Position numbers and translations under genes: made by a program. Below are positions 34,653-46,562 of a stretch of DNA of 64,000 nt, in pieces. The stretch's first letter is position 1, and the number at the start of each line of letters is the position of its first letter. Source of the DNA: Regnicoccus_A sp014224355 (GTDB lineage Bacteria > Cyanobacteriota > Cyanobacteriia > PCC-6307 > Cyanobiaceae). The DNA lies in the NCBI RefSeq assembly GCF_050920705.1, contig NZ_CP154799.1:744001-808000 (forward strand), in the 5' to 3' direction. The notes beneath the pieces were generated by a model. It searched no databases. It had not been told where the DNA came from and was given only the letters and a program-made list of their open reading frames with translations.

Positions 34653-35450
34653 TTGGCCTTTCTGCTCTCGAAACTGCTGACGCAACTGGTGTATCCCCTC
34701 AGCCTTGGCCTGCTGCTGGGGGTGGCCGGCCTGCTGGGATCACGGCGTCGCTGGGGCGGCCCGCTGGGGGGCTGTGGCCTGGCTCTGCTCTGGATCAGTG
34801 CCATGCCGTTCACGGCCCGGGAACTGGTCTGGGGGCTGGAGGCCCGCAGCGCTGCACTGACCCCCTCACCCCTGCCCAGCGGCGACGCCATCGTGGTGCT
34901 GGGAGGTGGCCTGCGGGCGGCGTTGCCGCCCAGGGCAGGCGTGGAGGTGAACGAGGCCGGCGACCGGCTGCTGAGCGGAATCAGGCTGCTGCGGGCCCGA
35001 CAGGCCCCGCTGCTGGTGCTGAGCGGAGGCCGGGTCAGCTTCCGCGAGGGTGACCCAGCGCCAGCGGAGGCCGTCAGCGCCCGCGACCTGGCCATGGAAC
35101 TGGGGATCCCAGCCAATCAGCTGCTGGTCAGTGATCAGGCCAGGACCACGGCTGAGGAGGCCCGGGAACTCAGGCTGATCGGCAAGGCCCGTGGCTGGAG
35201 CACGGTCCTGCTGGTGACCAGCGCCCTGCACATGCCCAGGGCCCTGGCCAGCTTCCGCCGCCAGAGCGGGCTCAGGGTGATTCCGGTGGCCTGCGACTAC
35301 CTGCTGCCGGCCCGTGACCAGCTCGGCAGCCCCAGCCCGGGATCGGTGCTGCTCTCGCTCTGGCCCGATGCCGGCTCCCTGCTGCTGACCAGCCAGGCCA
35401 TCAAGGAACATCTGGGTCTGATCACCTACCGCCTGAGGGGCTGGAGCTGA
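34653..35450 (+). CDS. YdcF/SanA/ElyC family (DUF218) membrane protein
   Basis: A 265-residue protein starting at TTG (MAFLLSKLLTQLVYPLSLGL); no better start fits. Two N-terminal hydrophobic helices span residues 10-55. The DUF218 domain follows: SGDAIVVLGGGLR, LLVLSGGRVSFRE, LAMELGIPANQLLVSDQARTT-type stretch and VLLVTSALHMPRALASFRR, with the conserved acidic and His residues in place. The family includes E. coli ElyC/SanA, linked to envelope integrity. It is 16 bases after the coiled-coil gene, perhaps part of the same transcript. Confidence 0.88.
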   Translation: MAFLLSKLLTQLVYPLSLGLLLGVAGLLGSRRRWGGPLGGCGLALLWISAMPFTARELVWGLEARSAALTPSPLPSGDAIVVLGGGLRAALPPRAGVEVNEAGDRLLSGIRLLRARQAPLLVLSGGRVSFREGDPAPAEAVSARDLAMELGIPANQLLVSDQARTTAEEARELRLIGKARGWSTVLLVTSALHMPRALASFRRQSGLRVIPVACDYLLPARDQLGSPSPGSVLLSLWPDAGSLLLTSQAIKEHLGLITYRLRGWS

Positions 35451-35481
35451 TCAGGCTGCCCTGAAGGGCGCAGATCCAGGG

Positions 35482-35745
35482 CTACTTCTTGGGAGCCGGG
35501 GGTTCCAGGCTCACGCCCTCAGGTGGAGGGGTGGGGTCGGGATCGGCGATCAGCATGTGCTGAAGCACGATCTCGGGCCGTTCACTGTCGCGCCAACGGA
35601 TGCGGTAGGCCGGCATCTTGGTGCCACGGCTTGTGGTCTGCTCCACGGGCTCCATCACCCAGCCCCGGCGGGACCGCCCCTGGGGATTGCGCTTGACCAC
35701 CGCATCCGCGTGCTTGAAGCGGAAACCGACGCGCTCACCGCTCAT
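35482..35745 (-). CDS. Small hypothetical protein
   Basis: An 87-residue basic protein starting MSGERVGFRFKHADAVVKRN. The core YRIRWRDSERPEIVLQHMLI reads as a beta-rich segment. The C-terminus (ADPDPTPPPEGVSLEPPAPKK) is Pro-rich and disordered. No known domain is recognised, but similar small proteins occur in picocyanobacteria, in my recollection. It ends 31 bases from the convergent DUF218 gene and lies just downstream of lysS. Confidence 0.7.
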   Translation of the reverse strand: MSGERVGFRFKHADAVVKRNPQGRSRRGWVMEPVEQTTSRGTKMPAYRIRWRDSERPEIVLQHMLIADPDPTPPPEGVSLEPPAPKK

Positions 35746-35773
35746 GGGCTGGGAAATAGTCCAACTCGCTTCA

Positions 35774-37311
35774 TTATCCCATTGCGCCGGAACCCGCCCC
35801 CGCCGGCGGCGCTTCAGGCCGCAGCAAGGGGAAGGCGATCACATCGCGGATGCTGGGACTGTCCGTGAGCAGCATCGCCAGCCGATCGATGCCGATGCCC
35901 AGCCCGCCGGTGGGGGGCATGCCCACCTCGAGGGCATGCAGGAAATCCTCATCGACGCCATGGGCCTCCAGATCGCCGGCCGTGCGGCGCTCCTGCTGGG
36001 CCTCCAGCCGCCGCCGCTGATCGAGCGGATCGATCAGCTCGCTGAAGGCGTTGGCGGTTTCACGGCCCACGATGAACAGCTCGAAGCGCTCCACCAACCC
36101 GGACTTGCTGCGGTGGGCGCGAGCCAGGGGGGAGATCTCCACCGGGTAATCGGTCACGAAGGTGGGCTGAATCAGCAACTCCTCCACCCGTTGCTCGAAG
36201 GCTTCGTTGAGCAGACGCCCCAGGCTGTCGGCCGCCTCGGGCACCTCCAGCCCCGCCGCGGCCATGGCGGCGGCGGCCTGCTCGCGGCTGCTGAACCCGT
36301 TGAAATCCAGACCCGTGGCCTGCTCCACCAGCTCATGCATCGTGGCCCGACGCCAGGGGGGGTGAGATCAATGGCGGTGCCCTGGTACTCGATGGCCGTG
36401 GTGCCGCACACCTGCTGGCAGACCGAGGCGATCAGCTCCTCGGTGAGCGCCATCATGTCGGTGTAATCGGCGAAGGCCTGGTAGATCTCGACCGTGGTGA
36501 ATTCGGGGTTGTGGCGGGTGCTCACCCCTTCGTTGCGGAAGATCCGGCCCAGTTCATAGACCCGCTCGAAACCACCCACCACCAGGCGCTTGAGGTGCAG
36601 TTCGGTGGCGATCCGCAGCACCAGGGGCAGATCGAGGGTGTTGTGGTGGGTGGTGAAGGGACGGGCTTCAGCACCTCCGGCCTCAGCGTTGAGCACCGGA
36701 GTCTCGATCTCCAGGAACTGCCGCTCATCCAGCCAGCGGCGGATGCCGCTCACCAGCAGGGCCCGGCGCCGAAAGGTCTCGCGGGTGTGGGGGGAGACCA
36801 CCAGGTCGAGGTAGCGCTGGCGGTAGCGCTTCTCCACGTCCGCCAGACCGTGCCACTTGTCGGGCAGGGGCTGCAGGGACTTGGTGAGCATCTGCCAGTC
36901 GGTCACCTTCACCGAGAGCTCGCCCCGGTCGGTGCGGCGCAGACTGCCGGTCACACCGATCCAGTCGCCGGAGTCCACCAGGGAGGTGAGCTGGGCGAAG
37001 GCGTCGGGTTGATCCGGCAGAGAGGCCGCCAGGGTGGCCTTCTCGATGAACAGCTGGATCGGGCCGGTCTCGTCGAGCAGGGTGAAGAAGGCCAGCTTGC
37101 CCATCACCCGCCGGGTCATCACCCGGCCGGCCACCGCCACCCGCAGATCACGCTCCTGGCCGTTGGGCAGGTCGGCATGGAGCCGCTGCAGCTCGGCGTG
37201 GCGGTGGCTGGGATCGAAGCGCAGGCCGTAGGGACCCTGACCCAGGACTCTGAGCGCCTCAGCCTTCTCCAGGCGGGCCTGCTCCAGGCGGTTGAGGCGC
37301 GTCTCCGGCAA
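35774..37311 (-). CDS. lysS: Lysyl-tRNA synthetase (class II), interrupted by a one-base frameshift
   Basis: About 512 residues when the frame is restored. The N-terminal part reads LRVAVAGRVMTRRVMGKLAF (OB-fold anticodon-binding), RRYRQRYLDLVVSPH-type motif 1 region, and FRNEGVSTRHNPEFTTVEIY (motif 2). It then breaks after AIDLTPP. The C-terminal frame resumes MHELVEQATGLDFNGF and carries motif 3, GGLGIGIDRLAMLLTDSP. The join needs one extra base in the seven-G run at 36356-36362. The start was taken as TTG at 37309-37311 (M-PETRLNRLEQARLEKAEAL). The enzyme is essential, so a sequencing error is the likely cause. Confidence 0.9.
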
Positions 37312-37355
37312 GGGGGCAGATCTCGGACGGGAGATCCATCCTGCAGGAGAGGGTC

Positions 37356-38161
37356 TCAGGCCGTGGCCACAACGACCGCCTCGGCCATCCGCTGGGAGGC
37401 ATAGCCGGTACCACGCACCGTGAGGATCAGCTCGGGGTTGCGCGGATCGGGCTCGAGCTTGCCGCGCAGGCGGGCCACGTAGACATCCACCACGCGCAGG
37501 TCGGCGGCACGGCGGGGGGATACCCCCAGAGCTGCTCAAGGATCTCGGCCCGCGGCACCACCCGGCCCGGATCGCGGAAGAGCAGCTCCAGCAGGCTGAA
37601 TTCGGTGTAGGTGAGACCGATGCGCTCCCCGTCGCGGGTGACCTGACGACGGTTGGTGTCCACCACCAGATCACCGACACGCATCACCCCCTGACCAGCC
37701 GGCACGTCCCGCGCCTCCACGGCTGCGGACCCCCGGCCCACCCGCCGCAGGATCGCGGCGATGCGGGTTTCGAGCTCCTTGGGGCTGAAGGGCTTGGGCA
37801 GGTAGTCGTCGGCTCCGAGATCAAGGCCGGCCACCCGCTCGGTGATGGCATCGAGCGCGGAGAGAAAGATGATCGGCACGCAGGATTCCGCCCGCAGCCG
37901 GCGACAGACGGCGAAGCCATCCAGCTTGGGCAGCATCACGTCGAGCACCACCAGGTCGGGCTGCTCGTCGTGGAAGAGGGCCAGCGCCTGCTCGCCGTCC
38001 TCGGCGCAGAGCACCCGGTAGCCGGCCAGCTGCAGGCGCATTACCAGCACCCGGCGCACGGTGGCTTCGTCGTCGACGACCAGGACGGTGGCCCGTGGCT
38101 CTGTTGAGGACTCCGGGGAAGACTCACCCTGCTGGTGCTGGGGATCCGCTTCCTGGGGCAT
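37356..38161 (-). CDS. rpaA: OmpR-type response regulator (RpaA-like), interrupted by a one-base frameshift
   Basis: About 268 residues when repaired. The receiver domain ATVLVVDDEATVRRVLVMRL with phospho-Asp in DLVVLDVMLPKLDGFAVCRR (near residue 73) and the conserved Lys in LGADDYLPKPFSPKE is complete. The winged-helix output domain (LTYTEFSLLELLFRDPG) breaks after LEQLWGYPP and continues RRAADLRVVDVYVARLRGKL in another frame. The join requires seven rather than six Gs at 37514-37519. RpaA controls the circadian output and phycobilisome association in cyanobacteria; RpaB is the alternative, but the N-terminal sequence fits RpaA better. lysS follows after 44 bases. Confidence 0.85.
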
Positions 38162-38292
38162 CGGAGACCAGTCATGAAGAAAAGCAACTCTACCTTGTGC
38201 TGCAGTTACAAAGCGACGATCCCCAGCCCATCAGCGGGGACTCAGTCAAGACTTAAGGATTTGTTCAACAACCTGCGAGGCCTGACGATCGC

Positions 38293-39617
38293 TCAGGGCC
38301 AGCGGGCTTCGGCATAGACGTTCCAGTCGCGCTCGGCCTCAGAGAGGGCCTGATCGCTGTCGATCTGGCCGAGCATCGCCCGTTGCAGCTGGCGGTAGAG
38401 GATCGCCTGCAACCGTTTCACCCCCGGGGTGGCAGGCACCAGAACACGGGCCTGTCCGAGGGTTTCCACCGATTGCAGCCGCGCCTGCCGCACCAGCGCC
38501 TCCTGGGCATTGGCGGGCTTCTCCTGGAGCAGGTTCTCCTTGATGCGCTCCAGGGCCTGCCGTGCCGAAGGCAGCACCCGGGCTTCCTCAGCGAAGCGGG
38601 CCTGATTGAGGGCATTGGTGAGGTAGAGCGCGAAGCTGAGCGCCTGCTCCGGCTTCGTGCTCTGGCGTGACACGGCCAGGTTCATCACCGCCACGTTCGC
38701 CAGGCCATCAGGCCCCGTCAGCGGCGGCCCGGGCTGGGTCACATCGGCAATGCCCGGGGCGTTGGTCTGAATGCTGCGCAGAAACTCCGCACCACTGGAG
38801 AGCAGGGCCAGCTCGCCGCTCTGGTAGAGCTCCACCGCCCTGCGGTAGCCCTGGCTGACCACCTCCCGCGGCAGCAGGCCACGCCGGTAGAGGTCGGTCC
38901 AGAAGGCGAAGGCCCGGCGACCTGCCGGGGTGTTGAAGGCCGCGCGCTGGCGCTGATCCTGCAGGGTCACCCCCATCTGCACCATCGACTCCAGCAGCTC
39001 GGCGGAGTCATCGGGCACCACCGTGACGAACAGGGCGTATTTGCCGGTGCGGGACCTGACGGCCTCGGCGAAGGCGGGCACCTCCTCCCAGCGGCCGGGC
39101 GGCTGGCTGTAGCCCGCCCGATCGAGCAGGTCGCGGTTGCTCAGGGAGATCCTCGCCGTGAGATACCAGGGAATCGAGAACTGCCCGCCGGCCTGGCGGC
39201 TGGCCTGCCAGATCAGGGGCAGGTAGGTGCCGGCGGCCTCCGGGGGCAGCAGCGGACCCAGATCCAGCAGCCCCCCTTGCTGGCGAGGTTGGCCGCGAAC
39301 AGTGGATTGAGGTTCACCACGTCGGGTGCCGTGCGGGCGAACACCGCCGCCAGCAGCTTGCGTTCCACCGATCCCCAGGGCACATCGGTCCAGCGCACCT
39401 TGAGGCCCGGATTGTCGCGCTCCCAGGCGGCGATCACCCCATGCAGGTAATCGTTGAACTTGGGGGCCAGATCCAGGGTCCAGAACTGCAGCTCCGGCCC
39501 GCTGGGGCGACGCACTCCGCAGCCGGCCAGCAGGGCGAGCAGACCGGTGCCCAGGAGCTCACGTCGGCTCCAGCGGCGGCCTGGGCGCAAGGGCCGATCC
39601 TGCCTCGGTTTCGTCAT
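38293..39617 (-). CDS. Extracellular solute-binding lipoprotein (sugar-type ABC), interrupted by a one-base frameshift
   Basis: About 441 residues when repaired. The N-terminal signal RRWSRRELLGTGLLALLAGC combines a twin-arginine-like motif with a lipobox Cys, so a Tat-exported lipoprotein is likely. The mature part has FWTLDLAPKFNDYLHGVIAA and VPWGSVERKLLAAVFARTAP, typical of family 1 sugar-binding proteins. It breaks after ANLASKGG and resumes with QASRQAGGQFSIPWYLTARI-type sequence through RSGELALLSSGAEFLRS-like regions to the stop. The join needs seven rather than six Cs at 39271-39276 on the plus strand. No ABC permease or ATPase is adjacent. It follows mreD after 4 bases. Confidence 0.85.
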
Positions 39618-39621
39618 CCCA

Positions 39622-40133
39622 TCACCCCCGCGCGGTGGCACTGTGCCGTCGCCAGAGCAGCAGCAGCAACGAACAGATCATCGGTGCCAGCAGCGCCGTG
39701 ACCAGCACCTGGGCCAGCAGGGTGTGCAGGCTGGCCGCCGTCAGCAGCGACTCCCAGCCGCTGGACCACTGCCGCTGGAGCAGCACGCTCAGTCCCAGCA
39801 CGGCCGAGCCGAGCATGGCCAGCAGGCCAAGGCTGAAACTGCGCTCGATCGGTGGGCGTCGGCGGGGCAGTCGCCCCCACCACCAGCCCAGCAAAGCCAG
39901 GGCCGGCATCTGGGTGGCGCTCCCCAGGTGGAGGGCGTCGAGCATCAGGCCCAGGGCCAGCCCAGCCAGGGCGCCCGAGAGCGGCCCGTCCACCAGCGAC
40001 CACGGCAGCAACCAGATCACCGCCCAGCTGGGGGAACCCCCCCGAGCCGCAGGAAGCCGGGCGCGGCCAGGGTGAGCAGGGGCACCACCAGAGCACTGAG
40101 CACGAAGACCGGTCGGCGATGCAGTCTGCCCAT
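39622..40133 (-). CDS. mreD: Rod-shape determining protein MreD, interrupted by a one-base frameshift
   Basis: About 170 residues when repaired. The N-terminal frame from the ATG at 40131-40133 reads MGRLHRRPVFVLSALVVPLL and continues to LRLGGVPP before hitting a stop; the second frame continues SWAVIWLLPWSLVDGPLSGA, then four more hydrophobic helices to the C-terminus. The missing base probably lies in the G5 run at 40030-40034 or the nearby C7 run at 40037-40043. MreD is an inner-membrane partner of MreC in the elongasome. Gene order mreB-mreC-mreD is conserved. Confidence 0.82.
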
Positions 40134-40136
40134 CGC

Positions 40137-40901
40137 TCAGGATCCCGCCGGAGCCGGCCCCTGGCGGGTCAGCACCTGGACCCAGTCGACCGAGGCCACA
40201 GGGGCGCTGAGCTGCACCACCGCCACCGTGGCCGGCACCGCCTTTTCATCGACCGACTGGATCACGCCCACGCTCAGCCCCGGCGGCACCAGGGTGCTGG
40301 CGGGGGAGGTGACCACCACGTCCCCCGGACGGACCTGGGGATCCTTTTCGAGGAAGCGCAGCACGGGGCGGCTGCTGCCCACCCCGGTGAGCAGACCATG
40401 GCGCTGGGTCCGCCCCACCCACACCCCCACCTTGCTGGCGGTGTCGGTGAGCAGGGCGACCTGCGCCGTGGTGGGGGTGACACTCTCCACCAGTCCGATC
40501 AGGCCGCCCGGGGCGATCACCGCATCTCCTTCCTGAATGCCCTGGATCTCGCCGGCGCCCAGCAGCAGTTGATGCCACCAGTCGCCGGGCTCGCGGGAGA
40601 TCACCGGGGCGGTCACCTTGCCGGGGTCCGCCCGCTGCAGGTCGAGCAGTGTGCGCAGCCGGCGGTTGTCGAGCTCCAGCTGGCTGAGCCGCGACTGCTG
40701 ATCCACCTGCTGGGCCGCCTGCAACCACTCCTTCTGGGCACTCCCGGGCCAGAAGGGGCGGCTGATCAGCGCGTAGGCATCGCTGAGCACGGCGCCCTTG
40801 CTGAGTCGAACCGCCACCAGGCCGAGCGCCACCAGGGCCCAGGGCCAGGCTCCGACCACCGGCCGCAGCCAGGGGACGCGGAAGAGGCGTCCGAGAGGCA
40901 C
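40137..40901 (-). CDS. mreC: Rod-shape determining protein MreC
   Basis: A 254-residue protein beginning at GTG (MPLGRLFRVPWLRPVVGAWP). One N-terminal membrane helix (WPWALVALGLVAVRLS) and a coiled-coil region near residues 55-90 (QSRLSQLELDNRRLRTLLDL) are followed by the beta-rich periplasmic domain, with GDAVIAPGGLIGLVESVTPT, ALLTDTASKVGVWVGRTQR and VRPGDVVVTSP. The frame is intact. It scaffolds cell-wall synthesis together with MreB and MreD, which flank it. Confidence 0.93.
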   Translation of the reverse strand: MPLGRLFRVPWLRPVVGAWPWALVALGLVAVRLSKGAVLSDAYALISRPFWPGSAQKEWLQAAQQVDQQSRLSQLELDNRRLRTLLDLQRADPGKVTAPVISREPGDWWHQLLLGAGEIQGIQEGDAVIAPGGLIGLVESVTPTTAQVALLTDTASKVGVWVGRTQRHGLLTGVGSSRPVLRFLEKDPQVRPGDVVVTSPASTLVPPGLSVGVIQSVDEKAVPATVAVVQLSAPVASVDWVQVLTRQGPAPAGS

Positions 40902-40906
40902 TGAAC

Positions 40907-41952
<1,046 letters not shown>

Positions 41953-42122
41953 TGGTGAGCCGCCAAGCGGGGCGAATCATAGGTGGGCCCCCTGGAGGGT
42001 CCCTCGCCGGACCCAGGGGTGGGACATCCGGGCCGAAGGGTGGAACCAGCAGAGAGAAGCGCTGCAGGACGTGGCGCATCATGGGTCCAAGTGACCCCAT
42101 CCCCCCCTTACTGGAGATCCCC

Positions 42123-42515
42123 ATGGGTGTGAATTCCGTGACCCTGGTCGGCCGTGCCGGCCGCGACCCCGAAGTGCGTTACTTCGAATCCGGCAGCGTG
42201 GTGGCCAACCTCACGCTGGCCGTGAACCGCCGCAGCCGCGACGACGAACCCGACTGGTTCAACCTCGAGATTTGGGGCAAGCAGGCCCAGGTGGCTGCGG
42301 ATTACGTCAGGAAAGGATCCCTGCTGGGCATCATCGGCTCCTTCAAACTCGACCGCTGGACGGATCGCACCAGCGGTGAGGAGCGCACCAAGCCTGTGGT
42401 GCGGGTCGACCGGCTGGAACTGCTGGGCTCGAAGCGCGACGCGGAGCAGGGGGCCTATGGCGAAGGCGACGCCTATGGCGGTGGTGAGCCCAGCAGCGAG
42501 GAAGTGCCCTTCTGA
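42123..42515 (+). CDS. ssb: Single-stranded DNA-binding protein
   Basis: A 130-residue OB-fold protein starting MGVNSVTLVGRAGRDPEVRY. FESGSVVANLTLAVNRRSRD, DWFNLEIWGKQAQVAADYVR and KGSLLGIIGSFKLDRWTDRT are typical SSB stretches, and the acidic tail ends SSEEVPF, slightly different from the DDDIPF of E. coli. It is short, as in other cyanobacterial SSBs. It is divergent from mreB across a 170-base region. The longer open frame upstream of this ATG is not conserved. Confidence 0.95.
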   Translation: MGVNSVTLVGRAGRDPEVRYFESGSVVANLTLAVNRRSRDDEPDWFNLEIWGKQAQVAADYVRKGSLLGIIGSFKLDRWTDRTSGEERTKPVVRVDRLELLGSKRDAEQGAYGEGDAYGGGEPSSEEVPF

Positions 42516-42561
42516 GCTGAGGCCAGGCGGGCGGCCTGCGGGGCGAGGGCTCGCTCTGTTT

Positions 42562-43218
42562 TCAGTGGCTGTTCTGTCGCTTGTTCCAGGTCCTCACCCC
42601 CAGCCAGGCCAGGAAGCCCAGCACAGCCAGCACCAGCAGCAGCTTGATCACCTGGGCCACGGGCTCCAGCCAGAGCTCCACGTTGCTGTAGCCCTCACCG
42701 AGGACCATGCCGGCCACGGTCAGCAGCAGGGTCCAGATCAGACTGCCGGCCGTGGTCCAGAGCAGAAAGGGAACGAACGGCATCATCTCGATGCCGGCGG
42801 GCACCGAAATCAGGGTGCGGATGCCAGGCACCAGCCGTCCCCAGAACACCAGGGCGGTGCCGTGGCGATTGAACCAGGTGCGGGTGCGGTGCAGCTCCCT
42901 GGGGCTGATGCCGATCCAGCGACCGTGGCGCTCGAGCCAGTGCTCGATGCGCTGTTCATTGACCAGACGGCCCACGCCGTACCAGGGCAGGGCCCCCAGC
43001 ACCGTCCCCCCCAGGCCGGCCAGCACCACGGGCACGAGAGACAGCTGACCCTGCTGCACGTAAAAGCCCCCCAGAGGCATGATCAGCTCCGAGGGGATGG
43101 GGGGGAACAGGTTCTCCAGGAACATGGCCCCGAAGATGGCCCCATAACCGGCGATCGGGTTGGCAGCCACGGCAGCACCGATCAGTTCGGGCAGCTTCTG
43201 GACCAGTTCGATCGCCAT
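42562..43218 (-). CDS. DedA family membrane protein
   Basis: A 218-residue SNARE-associated/VTT-type membrane protein, probably involved in lipid transport or membrane homeostasis. YGAIFGAMFLENLFPPIPSE carries the F/Y-x-E-N-x-x-P-P-x-P family motif near residue 33, and VFWGRLVPGIRTLISVPAGI is the second conserved half. About four to five helices are visible. It lies alone between ssb and the glycosyltransferase, ending 46 bases after ssb. Confidence 0.9.
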   Translation of the reverse strand: MAIELVQKLPELIGAAVAANPIAGYGAIFGAMFLENLFPPIPSELIMPLGGFYVQQGQLSLVPVVLAGLGGTVLGALPWYGVGRLVNEQRIEHWLERHGRWIGISPRELHRTRTWFNRHGTALVFWGRLVPGIRTLISVPAGIEMMPFVPFLLWTTAGSLIWTLLLTVAGMVLGEGYSNVELWLEPVAQVIKLLLVLAVLGFLAWLGVRTWNKRQNSH

Positions 43219-43272
43219 CCGGGGTCATCTGCGTTGCCCGCAAGTCTTCCATGGGGCGGTCAGGTCTGTGAA

Positions 43273-44931
43273 TCAGTCAGCCACGCGCAACAAGTGCAAC
43301 TTGATCAGCCAAACAAGAGACCTGAACACGAGAGCGCGTCGCTCAAGTGGTAGAGTCGCCAAAAGCTGATGCGCAGGTTGAGGACCATGAGCAGCGGCCG
43401 CTAGAATGGCTGCTATTTCCTCATGAGTCGGCAAGACCCTTAATGCAAATGCAACCATCGCTAAGGAAGCTAATTCATGGTAACGCTTCATAGAGCTCTT
43501 GATATCCGTATCGACCAACCCAACACGAGTCTGAGGCTTGAGCACGGCGGATGGGTAACCAGCAAAGGCCTTGAAAGGGTCCATCCTCGCAGGCCAAGAG
43601 CCTGACGATTTTGCTGATTCCTGCGATGTCGCAGAAGACGTCCGGCGCTCCGCCAGTTCTTGCCAGAGCTGCTCATATCGTGGAATGATGGTCCTCCAGT
43701 CAAACAGTTCCTGCGCACGAAGGCGACCCTGTTGCCCCATCTGTCGCCGAAGCGCGGGGGACTGAAATAGGCGAGCGAATGCAGCAGCCGCAGCGTCGAC
43801 TTCGACGGCGACGAAAGAACAGGTATACCCGCAGTACTGGTCGTAAGTATCAGTCTCGAGGGCATGTCTCTGAGCCAGATCCCATCCTAGTCCAGATGGT
43901 GGCATCAGGGTCGGAATAAGGAACCCATCCTTGCCATGGCGCACCGTGTCGCGGTAGCCATTCCAATCGGAGACAACGACAGGAATCCCTGCGGCCATGG
44001 CCTCGATCGGCGTAATGCCAAAAGTTTCCTGGATGCTGTCGGAGAGTGAAACAAAAACGTCTGCACCCGCCCAGGCCTGGCTCCTCTGATGAGGATCTCG
44101 GCCATCCAGATTAAGCACTTTGATATGGGGAGAGGCCACCTGAGCCGCCTCCGCAAACGCACCAGAAATAGCATCATTCGCATGCCAACCACACTCCACC
44201 AGGAGCACACTTGTCCCAGTTTTCTGGGCAGCCAACTCCAACGCCTGATAGGAACCCAGCGGATGAGCCTTTGCATGGAAGGATAGCCGCCCCATAAACA
44301 TTACAACCACAGTGCTCGATTTAATCTTCCAGGAGGCCCTGGCCTCAGCTCGCATGGCCTCGGAAAAGGCGAAGTCATGAGCGTGAATACCCAAAGGAAT
44401 AACAGGCAACTGCGGGCGAACAATTCTCGTGGCTCCGAGATGTGATCGTAAAAACTCTTCTTGACTATCCAATAATCGCCCAACATTGCCCTTCACGGCC
44501 TCACTCGTGCAGATCAAGGCATCCCAAGACTGAATGGGACTGACCATCATCTGGATGATCGAGTCCATCGCCCCCGCAGAACACGTGGTGTGGGTAATTC
44601 CACAAAGGCTCCAGAGATTATGGCCAAACAAGGATCGCTTGAGGGCCAAACCACCAATGCCTGGGCTTGGATAGAACAAGGATCCAGGCATGGCCAGGCG
44701 GCCTAAAGAGGCGTGATCAATAAAGTGAGTTGACTTAATGACTCCTACATTTTCCAAATGGGCCCGGAACTGCTTGGCATGCTCAGGATCAACGACATGA
44801 ATCCACAACTCTGCGGAGGTGCCATAGCGCAAATAACCACGCAAAAATGACTCTCCAGCAACATGTCTGCCCATGATATTCTTGCCCGCCGTCGTATACC
44901 CGTCAGGATGATAGAAGAGACAGGCAGACAT
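43273..44931 (-). CDS. GT4 family glycosyltransferase with C-terminal extension
   Basis: A 552-residue protein. FYHPDGYTTAGKNIMGRHVA is the N-terminal acceptor side; VVVMFMGRLSFHAKAHPLGS starts the nucleotide-sugar half, ADVFVSLSDSIQETFGITP carries the family D-x-x-x-S-x-x-E-x-F motif, and IEAMAAGIPVVVSDWNGYRD the conserved E-x(7)-D region. A C-terminal extension of about 110 residues (from DPFKAFAGYPSAVLKPQTR) follows the GT-B fold and is shared with the gene at 62748. Base composition is lower in GC than its neighbours. Probable role in surface polysaccharide synthesis. Confidence 0.87.
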   Translation of the reverse strand: MSACLFYHPDGYTTAGKNIMGRHVAGESFLRGYLRYGTSAELWIHVVDPEHAKQFRAHLENVGVIKSTHFIDHASLGRLAMPGSLFYPSPGIGGLALKRSLFGHNLWSLCGITHTTCSAGAMDSIIQMMVSPIQSWDALICTSEAVKGNVGRLLDSQEEFLRSHLGATRIVRPQLPVIPLGIHAHDFAFSEAMRAEARASWKIKSSTVVVMFMGRLSFHAKAHPLGSYQALELAAQKTGTSVLLVECGWHANDAISGAFAEAAQVASPHIKVLNLDGRDPHQRSQAWAGADVFVSLSDSIQETFGITPIEAMAAGIPVVVSDWNGYRDTVRHGKDGFLIPTLMPPSGLGWDLAQRHALETDTYDQYCGYTCSFVAVEVDAAAAAFARLFQSPALRRQMGQQGRLRAQELFDWRTIIPRYEQLWQELAERRTSSATSQESAKSSGSWPARMDPFKAFAGYPSAVLKPQTRVGLVDTDIKSSMKRYHELASLAMVAFALRVLPTHEEIAAILAAAAHGPQPAHQLLATLPLERRALVFRSLVWLIKLHLLRVAD

Positions 44932-44998
44932 ATCCGAAGATCGAAGGAAGCGTCAAGAGGGATGGGAAGGATACTCTTCTTCCAGCCCCAATCCAGGC

Positions 44999-46435
<1,437 letters not shown>

Positions 46436-46562
46436 GGCCGAGGGGGGGATACCACCATGGGTTGAAGACGCTCCCTCAAGGGAGGACGATGGGAAGGAAA
46501 TATCTGCAGAGACGCCGAGGCTTCGGGCTCGCTGGAGGAGAATCTACAGGCGGCGTGAGGGC

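Noticed and set aside
42516..42561. GC-rich stem GCGAGGGCTCGC followed by TCTGTTTT after ssb, as a terminator
   Set aside because: The stem is only 4-5 bp with a very small loop and the T tract is interrupted, so it was not listed.
46471..46484. Short hairpin CTCCCTCAAGGGAG upstream of ahcY, considered as an SAH-type riboswitch
   Set aside because: The conserved core of SAH riboswitches is not present and the stem is too short to stand alone.
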